Assembly (NCBI GenBank): GCA_039621445.1
Contig: CP154954.1
Location: forward strand, 70,126,670 to 70,190,669
DNA from: Euglena gracilis
Taxonomy: Eukaryota; Euglenida; Euglenophyceae; Euglenales
Reading direction: 5' to 3'
Length of the DNA: 64,000 nucleotides
Position 1 is the stretch's first letter. Each line of letters opens with the position of its first letter. Below are positions 12,901-24,900 of this stretch, piece by piece. The position numbers and the translations under genes are program-made. The notes beneath the pieces were generated by a model. It made no database searches. It worked only from the letters and a program-made list of their open reading frames with translations, and was not told where the DNA came from.

Positions 12901-15900
12901 CCCAAAACCCCATTGAGATATTATTAAAAATGGTTGCTCCGTTTTTGTTCGCATTGCAAAAAAAATTCAAAATCAAAAATCAGCAACAGCTCCTCGTTCT
13001 CTCATTGTGGACAGGAGGGGAAGACGGAAATGGACAGAAAGAAGAAACTAGAAATGGGATGCAAGCAAGTGCACCCCCATTTCGCTGGCTTGGCAGATAG
13101 ACTCACCACCTTGGAGACCTTGGGAGCCCCATCGGCAGCTGCTGGCTTGGCAGAAGGCTCCGCTGGTGGTTGATGGCAGGCTGGGATACATGCAATTGCT
13201 TAATCTCTCATTGACTCACACCATCTTCTGCCCACACGTGATAAATGCTGAGTTTTTTAGGACCCGGGGGAGGGGGTGGGGGACAGGGGGGGGGGGGGGG
13301 CATCAGGGGAGCCCACTTTTGCGGGGTCAATTTTGGGATCAAAAAAAATCAAAAAAAAGAGGAAACCCCCACCTCCAGCAGGGTACCCACTCGGCCCAAC
13401 TCTTCCCGCCCCCCCCCCCCCGGGTCACGAAACTTTAAAAAAAAATCTCTGGATAAGCGGGGGCAATTGCCTTCAACCCCCTCCAATCCCCCAAGGCTGT
13501 ATTTCAGACAAACCCCCCCTGTCTCTGTGAACTTGTTGTTGCATTCCTGTTAATATTCCCCACTGAAAAAAGCCAGCAACTGGAGTCACGGGGGGGGGGG
13601 GGGGCTTCTGGTTGTGTTTTTGGGGTTTGTCAAAACAAGACCTTTTGTTTCTTTTTATAAAGAAAAACAGGGTGGTGGGGGTGGGGGGGGGTGGGGGGGG
13701 GGGGGGGGGGGTGGGGTGGGGGGGGGGGACAAAAAACTATTAAAAACACTTAAAAATGACCCCAATTTTGTCTTGGAAACCTCGAAACAGTTGAAGTATT
13801 CAACCATAACTTTCTTGGTTGTTTGAAAAACTAACCTGAGAAATTCTGTGTGCACTCCTCAATGGATCCAAAAAAAAATGTTTTTGCGGTGTAATGTGAT
13901 GTGATGTGATGCAATGTACTTTTTTGTAAAAAAAAAAATATGACTTTGTTACAAACGGCCAGCCATGACTGGAACGCCCCCTGTCCATTTCGGGAGGTGA
14001 ACTGCACAGGGAGGGGGTCAGGGTTCAACATAAGGGCAGGTGGCCCACTGGTCCAGGGGACCCTAAACAATGGAGCAGTCTGGGCGAAAAAAATTTGACC
14101 GCCAAAAACGGACAAAAACGCCATTTTGAGCACATTTCGGGCAAAAAAAATCGTCAAAAATATCAAAAATACAAAAAAAAATCGGTGCAAAGCCTCGGAA
14201 AGAAAAACTTGACCATTTGGGGGTCTTGGTAACCCCCAGGCTTTTTTTTACCGACTGGGGGGGGGAGGGGGCTGGTGCTAGGGTGCCTGCCCCTAGCAGG
14301 CACACCCCCCTGGGGGGGGGTCCGGGGACCCAGAAAATTTTCATTGAAAATGCCCTTTTCCGGGCCCCTGGTGCCTTCGGCGCCCGGGTCGGAAGGGGGG
14401 GTTCCTGCTATGGGTTCGATATAAGAAGGGTGTGCAGGGTTTAGGTGGCCCCCCACCCCTCCTGGACCAGAGTCCGGAACGACCACGGGGGACACCAGGC
14501 TTTTTTTTTATTCAGGTGCCGATCCCACGGGGGGGGGGGTGCTAGGGGTGGGCACCCCCAGCACCCCATCCGAGCCCCCCAGGGTTTTGGGGGGTTCCTG
14601 CCTGGAGGGGTCCCGATGACTGAAGGAGCCCCATTTTCCTGAAGGAAGTGACTTAAATCGACCAAAATCGACCATTTGGGGACAATATTTGTTTTGTTGA
14701 CTTTGGGCGATTTTTTTTTGTTACTGTTGGGGCTTCAAGCTGGAATAAAGAAGCAAATTTTTATTTCCAAAAAAATATTGTTTTTTAAAACACAGAACTG
14801 GGCTGAACCAGGATTGGGACCCGATGTCCTAAAACCATTTCCCATTGACAAATGTTTTCTCACAAAATGCATGTGGCACATACAATGCATACTGTATTGT
14901 CTGTTTTCTGGTTCCTTCCGACGCATCACACGGAACTGAACCCCAACGTTGTTGAATCTGTCAAAAACATTTTTCATCACATTCCAGACACCATCAGGGA
15001 CGTGGTCAGACAATTGGGGACCAATTGGGGTGAAAAAAAGTTTCATCAAGATAAAAAACCATTGAGAACAAAAAAAACTGTCTGTCACACCCTCAGGGGA
15101 TGACAATTTCTGGGGGGGGGGGATGACAATTTCTGGGGGGTGAGTGGTTGACTAAGTCAACCACTCCTTCCCCGTTGTTGGTCCCTATCAATTTCTCCCC
15201 TGTCTTTTGTCCGGACGGTTGCTGTGCAGCAGCTGCTAAGAGCTCACCCTAGGTGAGGGCATTAGAAAAAAAAATAGCAAAATAAAGCGTAAAAAATAAG
15301 ACCCTTTACCCCCCTCAACATCTATGGCAAGAACTGTGTCTTAGGCACAGGACTTCGGACGAAGTCTGTGTCTCAAGACACAGTTCTTTTAAGTCCGTGC
15401 ATATGAGGCACCGGGACTCAGGACAGAGTCTGTGTTTTTGACGAAAGATGATGCAGTTTTTTTTCTCCCACAACCAAAAATGACATGGCTCAGCTGTAAA
15501 GCCTTTGTTTTGGTAAGCCTCTTGTTTTTACCACATTGCATTTTTGGATGCTTTTTCATTTGTTTGTGTGGTTGTTTCATTTGCTGGTTAGTTGTCGTTT
15601 TGGGGAAAGAAGCCTGGCATTTTTGACACTGTGAACAAAGTGGCATGTGGGGTACTTTGGTAACCAAAATTTGGCATTCCTGGTTCTTTTGGTAACCAAA
15701 GTTTTGCATATAAACAAAGTGTCATTTTTGCATCTTGGTCCTTGTGCACGCTTGCAAAGAATTCCCTTAACCTTGACTGACGCCCTAGCTGGGCAGGAAT
15801 TTGTCCTTGAAGCCGGCTCGGGTGTGGGCCCCCCCATGCCTAGTTTCAAAAATAATTCTCCTAACTGGCAAAATGCTTGGGACATAATTGCGTCGTATTT

Positions 15901-18900
15901 TAGTGTCATCACGCAACAAGGCAATTTTTTTTTGGCCGGAGGCAAAAGACTATCTTTTGGTTTATCTTTGTACATATGCTGGTCGTTTTCAAATAGAGAA
16001 CATTTGGTTGGTTGGTTAGGGTCATAAAATGGAACATTAGAGGCAAATTTTGTGTTTTTTAATTGTATTTGTGCAATAAAAACTGAATTTTTCATAAACA
16101 AGCTGGAAGGACCCATTTCCCTTGAGAAACAGTACTTCGGACGAAGTCTGTGTCTTAAGACACAAACTTCGTCCGACCCGAGTCTGTGTCTTAGACGCAG
16201 ACTCTGTCCTGAGTCCCGGTGCCTTAGACACGGACTTAAAAAGGTCTGGTTTTTTTTACATGATGACTAAACCAAATAACCCTCACCCTTTCTGAAACCC
16301 CCACAAACATTATTGGCAGGTTTTGCGGCATGCTTCAAATATTACAAAAGGCTAAACAGAAAACCACTCAAGTTCAAAACATCCAAGAAAAACGCGAAAG
16401 GCCCATCCGCCTGGGTGGGCCATCGGCTTCGGAATGGTGATGACCTGCCCCTTCGTGGGCCCCTGGTCCTTCTTGCTCTTGCCTTTCGACCCGCCGCCGC
16501 CGCCGCCGCCGCCGGTGCTGCCGAACGTCGGCTGCGAGCGCTGCGCCGGGGGCACATAGGCGGCGGCTGGCTCTGCAGCAAAGGGTCGGGCCTGGGGCTG
16601 CGCGGCCGGGGGTTGGGGAGGGGGAGGGGCGAACTGTGGGCGGGAATCTGTTTCCGAAGGAGGGGATGGGGTGGATCCGGTCCTGGGGGGGCACCCCCCC
16701 CACCTGAACAGTGGCGCGGTCCAGGTGACTGGTTTTTGGTCGGGGGCCATTCTTGCCGGGCCGGAAAATTTTGCTGCAGAGCAAGGTCCCAAGTGCCCCC
16801 ACTGGGTCAATCCAGACCCCCTTGGCACGTGGGTGGGGGCCAGACCCCCCCCCCAGTCCAGGAGGGGGGTCCACACCACTACCCCCTCCATATATTGAAC
16901 CCTGGTCTTGCCGCACCAGAAGGAAAACCACTTCTAAAATTTATTGTGCCACACTATCCCCAGCTTCATCATAATCAACCTGAATTTGGAAACCCAAAAT
17001 GAAAAGGATTCACCATCCGTTTGTTCCAAGTTTCCCAGATGTGATCTCACTGAGGTGTCCATATGTATGTGGCTGCAATTCCAACAACAACATTGTTTTC
17101 CATCAATGCATTGGACAATCAGAGGTGGTCAGCTCAAAATCATCAAAAATTTTGAAGCATCAAAATATGTTACGATTATTGATAAAAGCAGCATTTGACA
17201 GCAAATTTCTTTCAAAAGAAGCGGGAAATTGGTTCATCAATGGTTTTAGGCACTGCCCAAATAACTTTGCAGGGGGGGGGGATAAAAAAACATCGGCACC
17301 AACTTTGCAGGGGCAAAATTAGTGGGGGGGCTTTTGCTGGTTTTGTCTTGGAGGCCAATGAGAGAGTTGGGTGCAAATATTTGCGAGGGGTATGATAATG
17401 GTGGTGGAGGTGAGGATGATGATCTGGCTTCCTTTGAAGATTTAAGAAGGGGTTCATTTTTTCTCCATTTTGCAAAGCTCATCCACTGGAAAAACTGTGC
17501 TTCCAGTTGCAACTGGATAAAACACTCAAGCAACTTGCACATTGGGTTGAAGAAAAAACCAAAGGATGCGATAATTGCGGTATTGCCATAAAAATATGCC
17601 CTTCCAGAAACTGCTTGACAAGGAAACATGCAAATACAGATGTATGCACAGAAGATACAAAAACCACACCCACACCCTGCATACCGCAAATGCTCATAAA
17701 AACACATGCTCATGCGTGCATGAGGCAACACATTGGGGGCTAGGCAGTCAAGTTCGGGTCCCCAAACCCCCTCCCCCCTTGTCTGGTTAAATTCGGACCT
17801 CGACAGGGGGGTCCCGCGGGACCCCCCCCGGTGCCTGGGTTGCCCAACAAAATTTCGTTAGTCCAGACCCTGGACCCCCTCCCCCTCGAACTCGACCGGT
17901 CCGGTTGGTTCACAACTCGACAGGGGGGTCCTGCGGGACCCTCCCTCCCTGTGCCTGCTCCATTACAACAAACACATACCATCCCCCCCCCCCCGTATAA
18001 GACCCCCCCTCGAGAGCCAAAATCCCAGGGGGGGTCTTATATGGGGGGTCTTATATGGGGAGGGATGGTGCACCTTGAGGAAATACTCCACCTCCCACGC
18101 CCAGACCAGGGGATTTTACCATGACCCCCCCCCTCAAATGACCCCCCTTTTGCCTTGGCCAGGACCCCAGCGGGCCACCTGGGGGGGGGTAACTTAGGGG
18201 GGGGGGTTGGAAAACAAAATCTTGATATCACCCCCCACCATTTTTGGGGGGAATTTTTGTGCGGGATTCGTGATCTACACCATTTTTTCCATCAGGCCCA
18301 AAATTTAAATTATCGGAAAATTTCAAAAAAATGAGGTGTTTTATGACCCTTTAAACTTATGAAAAAAAATTTTCATGTTCCGGCCGGACCCCGGGGACCA
18401 CTTAGGGGGGGGGGGGTCGTTTGAGGGGGGGTCATGGTGCAAGGTCATGGTCAAGCTGCACCCCACCCAAAGGCCCAGGGCCCATCAGGGAGTTACAAAA
18501 GAAAATCAACTCAAACTCTCCAAATCCGAACTCAGAAACCCTAACCCTCAAGAGGTTGACTCCCCTTCCCTCAAATCCAGAAGAAGATTCCCGGTTGTGG
18601 CTGGTGTTGCTGTGGCGGTGCTTGTTGTGGTGGTTGTTGCTGTGGAGCTGGCTGCGGGGGAACATATGCTTGGTGCCCGGGCGGCCGATACGGCTGGCGT
18701 GGCTGAGGGGCCTGTTGTTGCGGCTGCTCCCATGGCTGCTGATACCCGCCTTGTTGTTGCTGTTGTTGGTAGCCTCCTTGCTGGGGGGCGTTGTAGTAGG
18801 GTTGCTGGTACCCGTATTGCGCATCTTGCTGATAACCCTGGCCGTATCCTGCATACTGAGGTGCCCCATATTGATTGCCCCCAGGTTGCCTGCAGCAACA

Positions 18901-21900
18901 AGAAAGAACCTTAGAGAGCAAAAGAAAATCTTGTGCCCTGCGACCATCTCCAAACTAGTCGAGAAAAATGCTCATATTTATTTTCCATTTTCAGGAGACC
19001 AACCATGAAAAAAAAAAATGATGATCCCAAAGTGCAAAAAATTGTCGTCACAAGGCAGCAATGATTTTTTATTGGTTGCTTTTCCTTCAAGGAGAACCCT
19101 TGTTGGCATTCTCCTTGCATTTAAGGCAGCTAGGGGTCGAAGTTAGCAATGCACCAGAAATTAAACCCCACTAGTAAACCCCCCAGGGTTCAATGGATCC
19201 GGTTTGGTTGGTCGGCCGAAGGGGGGGGGGGTTATAAGTGGGGGGGTATAGGATCCGGAATTGTTGGTGAAAATCCGACCCCCCAAAATGACCCCGAAAC
19301 CCCCAAATTGGCAATTTTCGGCAAATTTGGTCAAAAATGGCATTTTTGATAATGGTCGGTCTCAAAAATTTGCCAAAAAAATCAGTTTTGGGTTGGTTTG
19401 GGGCCGGAAAAATCGTCCCCAGCGGTTTCCATTTTTCTCTCCCCAGGGGGGGGGTTATAGGATCCGGTTTGGTTGGTCGGCCCGAGGGGGTGGATTATAA
19501 GTGGGGGGGTTATAAGTGGGGGGGGGGGTTTATAAGTTGGGGGTGGGGTTTAGGCAGACCAATGAAATCACGTCAAGAAACCTTCTCGCTCATGGTCACC
19601 AAGGTCCGGCTTTCAAGGGGGGTTAAAAATGGTCACAGACCCCTTGATATTGGAAACTGTGTCCGAGACACGGACTCGAGTGGGACTGTGGACTCGGGCG
19701 TCAGCACAAGTCCTTGTCCCAGGCACAGTCCTCACGCTCGAGGCGAGGTCTAGAACCCCCATACGGGGGGTCTTTCTCGATGTAGAGATGCAATTTTCTT
19801 CTTGGCAGAGCTGACGAGCACTTTCAAGGGGGGGTCCGTCCTGTGTTGAGCAGGTCCGACTGGGGGGATCCCTGCTGACCCATAATGAAAATCGGGTCCC
19901 AAAGTCAAAAATCTCTCCCGGCGCTTTTCATTGAAAAGCATTTTCCCAAATCATACCCCCCAGATAACCCCCCCTGGGTTCATAACCCCCCTCCACTTTC
20001 GGCCCATCTACCATGGCTTTTTCCCGAAAAAATTGCAGTCGAAAATCAGAATTTCACAGCAAAAAAATGACCATGTTGCACAGAACTCTTATTTCCTGTC
20101 ACAGGCAAATACCAATTTCACAATTTTGCCACCCTCAAATCGTCGATCTGAAGAAAAAAATTGTTTTTTAGTAAGATTCTCAAACCAAACCAAACAGCAG
20201 CGAAAATTACCACATTTTTTTCAGTGTGATTTTGACCAATTTTGGACCGAAAATCACTGACTTTGGGTTGCGCGGTGCATGTGCGTTCGCCCTCAGACCC
20301 CCCTCAAGGAATTTAGGATGCTTTCCCAGTACTCAAGCATTTTCACTTTGAAGTTTTCTTGAAATTCTGTAGGCTTCAACAAAATGGGGTCCGAGGTCCA
20401 ACGTGGGTGGAACTTGACCCTTGTTGAACAATTTGGCCACAATTCAACCACTTTTTGTTGCCAGGCATTTTCCTCCCTCAAGATTTGTTCAAATTTGGTT
20501 GGGCCTCGATCACAACAGGGACTTGTGGTCGATTCATGCGGTGGGGGGTGAGGTGGGGGGAAATTTTACAATTTGTTCTTCCTCTTGCGCTTGGCCCGCC
20601 TCATCACTCTAAACTAGCAAAGGCCAAAACTTTTCAAGCCTGAAATGTCAGAAACGTGCAAATTGTACGGTTTCAATGCAAATTGGAAACTTTTCATGAA
20701 ATTTATATCTGCCCGTTTCCGAACGCACGCGACTATCCCATTTTCTTCATTTCCACTCACTTTTCTGTTTTCTTTTTGGAAAATGGGAACACACAAGTCC
20801 AAGCCCCTGGTGGGTTTCGGTATTCCATTTCAAGCCTATTGAGACTACTGACCATTTTAAGTTCAACATGTTCTTCTGTGATTGTCTTTTCTTTTTTTTT
20901 GCTTTGCACCGAATAACACTTCAAACTCCACATTTTGGTGCGTTTTGGCCCCCATCGCACATTTTGGGGCCACAATCTGGGGGCAGATTGGGGGGCAGAT
21001 TGGTGCCACTTTCCTCTTTTTCCCTTCTCTCCGTTTTTTTTTTAAACCTATTTTCTGGGCCCGACGCCTGTCTTGAAATTCTACTGTTTATGTCGGTCGA
21101 TTTCCATTCAGGCGCCCGTTTATGTCAGTCGATTTCCATTCAGGCGCCCGTTTATGTCGGTCGATTTCCATTCAGGCGCCCGTTTATGTCGGTCGATTTC
21201 CATTCCATTGAAATCTGTTGCTGGTCAGAATTTTTAGTGACTTTTTGGACATTTTGGATTTCCCTTTTTCTCGACATTTTTGGTCCTATGGGGTTGTGGA
21301 GGAGTTATGGATCAGACAAAAACCAAATTTTGTGGCCATGTGATCACAGCTGGCTGAACTTTGGATGGAACAGACGGAAGATCATCATTTTCTGGATCTT
21401 CAGAAAAAGCATTCGGCAAATTTGTCCTGAACCAGTTGTCATCACTCATCATCGGATTTCGGGCCAAGGCTGTGTTCATAGCAACATGGCTTTGGTCAAA
21501 ATCTGTGTTTCTAGAAAAACACAGACTCTGACCTGAAACTGACAATGTCCCAAAACGGAACAAAAAGGCATTCAAAAAAGGAAACAAAAGGTTGGTCGAT
21601 TTCCAAGACATCGGAAACCGTTTATGTCAGCCGATTTCCATTCAGGCGCCCATTTATGTCAATCGATTTCCATTCAGGCGCCCGTTTATGTCGGTCGATT
21701 TCCATTCAGGCGCCCGTTTATGTCGGTCGATTTCCATTCAGGCGCCGTTTATGTCAGTCGATTTCCATTCAGGCGCCCGTTAATGGGCCAAAAAATACTT
21801 TTTTGACCATATTTCCGTCCAGGCGGTTCGGTCGAATGAATATCAAGACAGGCGTCGGGCCCAGACAAAACAGGTTTTAGAAAAATCGACCGACACTAAC

Positions 21901-24900
21901 AGATTCAGCAGGGGCGCCGGGCGGCTCGCTTCGCTCGCTCGCACCCGGCGCCCCTGCTGAATCTGTTTGTGTCGGTCGATTTTTGTATAAAAACCTGTTT
22001 GTTTTGGGGGAAAAAAGCCAAAAAAAACATGTTTTTTTGGGGGGGGGGAAATTGACCTTTTTCCTTGCAAAACGGCCATTTTTTGAGGAAAAAGTTCTGA
22101 ACTCATTTATTTGGTCATCAAAAAGTGACATTTTTTAGTTTTTCCAGACCCTTCATCCTAAAATACTAAAATAATGGCACATGTGAAAGCCAGCACTCTT
22201 TACGGACTACGAAGCCGCAGAGATACCATGCCCCCCCCTTACTGTTCCCGTCCTTTGGCCCCCTTTTGGGTCCATGGGAACAGTAAGGGGGGGAACAGTA
22301 TGGGGGGGGGGGGCGAGCTCCCACCCCCCTTACTGTTCCCATGGGCCATGAATCAACCAAGTTGGACCCAAAAGGCCACCTAAAATGCCAAAATGAAGCT
22401 TTTTTGGTTTACATGCTTGAAAATTGCACCTCCACAACATCCATTTTGGCATTGGGTTGGATTTTGGTGGGATTGAGAGCACCAAAAAACCGACCAAAAA
22501 ATCCCCCTTTTTTGCCTTGTGTTCCAAGAATCCTTTACAAAAAGTGCTTGGGCATGGTATTCCAAATTGAGTCTTGGAAATCCCAGCACACCCCCCGGGG
22601 AAATGGAAAAAAAGCCCCCAAAAGAGCCAAATTTGTCAACCGAAATGGTGTGCTTTCAAACAATTTCAAAGTCAAGATATCTGTGGGCGGCTGAGACGGC
22701 AGTGGAGATATTCACAAATAACAACCCAAATTGAAAAAAGGAAGGCCTTTTCCTCCTCCGACCCATAAGTTCTGGACTTGTTGTGTAGCCCAAAGGGCCG
22801 AGACGGTTCTTCAAAAATTTCTGAAGTTGAGTTGTTATGTGAGAAGCTGAAAAGGAAAACCAAAGAATGTGGTGAGTAAATCACACACTTTTCAAAAAAA
22901 AATCTTTCAAAAAATTCGGGGGGGCGCCCCCCCCCGACCCCCCACTTCTGCACGTATGCAGGGGGGGGTCACTTGGGGGTCACACCATAGTGGGCACGCC
23001 TGTTTTTTGACGTTGTTTTTTTATTTTTTATTTCTAACAATGAAAAAAACTAAAAAAAACTCCTATGTCAATTCTGCCTTCCACAGAAAATGAAAAAAAA
23101 AGTCGAAAATTGCATCCTTGCATTTTTGTTGTTTTTTTTTTGCATAAAAGGTCATTTTTTTTGGTTTTTGGATGTTTTGACCATTTTTTTTTGCCACACT
23201 TTGAACTTAGTAGGATTCGAAGTATGGTTTGGGTGGTTCATAACGAGTTATTTTCAATGAAATTTCCCTTTTGTTTTTTGATTTTTTTTTACTGTTTTTA
23301 CAGTTGCTGAAAACTTACCCCTCCCCGAAAATTTCCCCCCTTAAAACCTATTTCTGGGCCCGACGCCTGTCTTAAAAACATGTTCAGCCCGCCAAATGCC
23401 TGCCCTGAAATTCGTGGTCATGAACACTGAACACGTTTTCAATGAGGGCATTTGTGGCAATGACACGTTTTCCATTAAGGCATCTGTGTTCAGGCACGTT
23501 TTCAATGAGGGCATCTGTGGCAACCCCGAGCAAGAAGAAAAAATCGCTGTCATGAAAAATCGGCGGGCGGTTGAGCGGCCGGGTGGTCCTCAACGGGTGA
23601 GGCGGGTTGGGGGCACTCTACAACACGACAGAACGCTAGGTTGCCTTGGAGCACAACGACAGGGAGTGGCGGACATCACGGCACACAACACGCTTTACAC
23701 AAAGAAACTGTGTTTGGGCCGATTTCGAGACTTTAGAAGTCTTAAACCTTCGCCCAAAACACAGTTTCAAACAAGAACAGTGTTTTGGTCCAAGGTTTTA
23801 GGGGGGCCCAGGGGCGACCGCAGCGCCTTCGGCGCCGCGGCCCCCGCCCCTGGGCCCCCCCTAACTCTTGGCCCAAACACAGTTCTTGACACAAAAGAGC
23901 CATACTTTGGTGGCTCTTTTTGCCAAATCTTGGCAATGAAAATGATATGCCAATGCGCAGGCGTCACAGACAACTTTGTTCAGCTCCACACAATTTGGAT
24001 TCTTGGGAATGGCAACACCACAAAAACCACATTTCTCGTGTTTTATTGGCAGTCGGGACACAGCACGAGGCACAGGAGGTTGGTCAGGGGACCACACATT
24101 GTTCGATGACGCTCGCCTCATCGAACAACAGGCTGGGTTCCAGCTCCCATCCCGTCCACGCAACAAAGAAAGCATCCAGCTCAGGATAACAGGCTTGCCG
24201 ATGTTGACACAGTTTGGCGAACTCCAAACAGTTGGCAACAGCAGCAAGCTCTGCACTTACGGAGCCAGACTTTTTCTTTGTGTTGCCCTGTGCCAGCAAG
24301 GTGCCATGAAGGGGGTCCGTCCTAGGGGGAGGTGGCAAAAGACCATTCACAAAGTTTGCCGTGTGTTTGGCCATAGTGGGAGGGCTGCAGAAAAAAGAAA
24401 AAAAAAGAAAAAAAGTGGGAGGGTTGCGGAAAAAAGAAAAAAAAGAAAAAAAGGGGGGGGTGACACGTTTTCGGGGGCCCCCTGGCTGAACACGTTTTCA
24501 GGCTGAAATCTGGGCTCAGCCACAATTTGTGTATTGGAATTCTACTGACATTAACGGATTTCAGGCTGAAATTGTTTATGTGGGTCGATTTCCATTCAGG
24601 CGCCCGTTTATGTCGGTCGATTTCCATTCAGGCGCCCGTTTATGTCGGTCGATTTCCATTCCATTGAAATCTGTTGCTGGTCAGAATTTTTAGTGACTTT
24701 TTGGACATTTTGAATTTCCCTTTTTCTCGACATTTTTGGTCCTATGGGGTTGTGGAGGAGTTATGGATCAGACAAAAACCAAATTTTGTGGCCAGGTGAT
24801 CACAGCTGGCTGAACCTTGGATGGAACAGACGGAAGATCATCATTTTCTGGATCTTCAGAAAAAGCATTCGGCAAATTTGTCCTGAACCAGTTGTCCACT

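Noticed and set aside
21086-21783. Regular 32-bp repeats resembling a CRISPR array
   Set aside because: Units are directly abutting with no unique spacers, no cas genes are present, and the genome is eukaryotic with spliceosomal introns.
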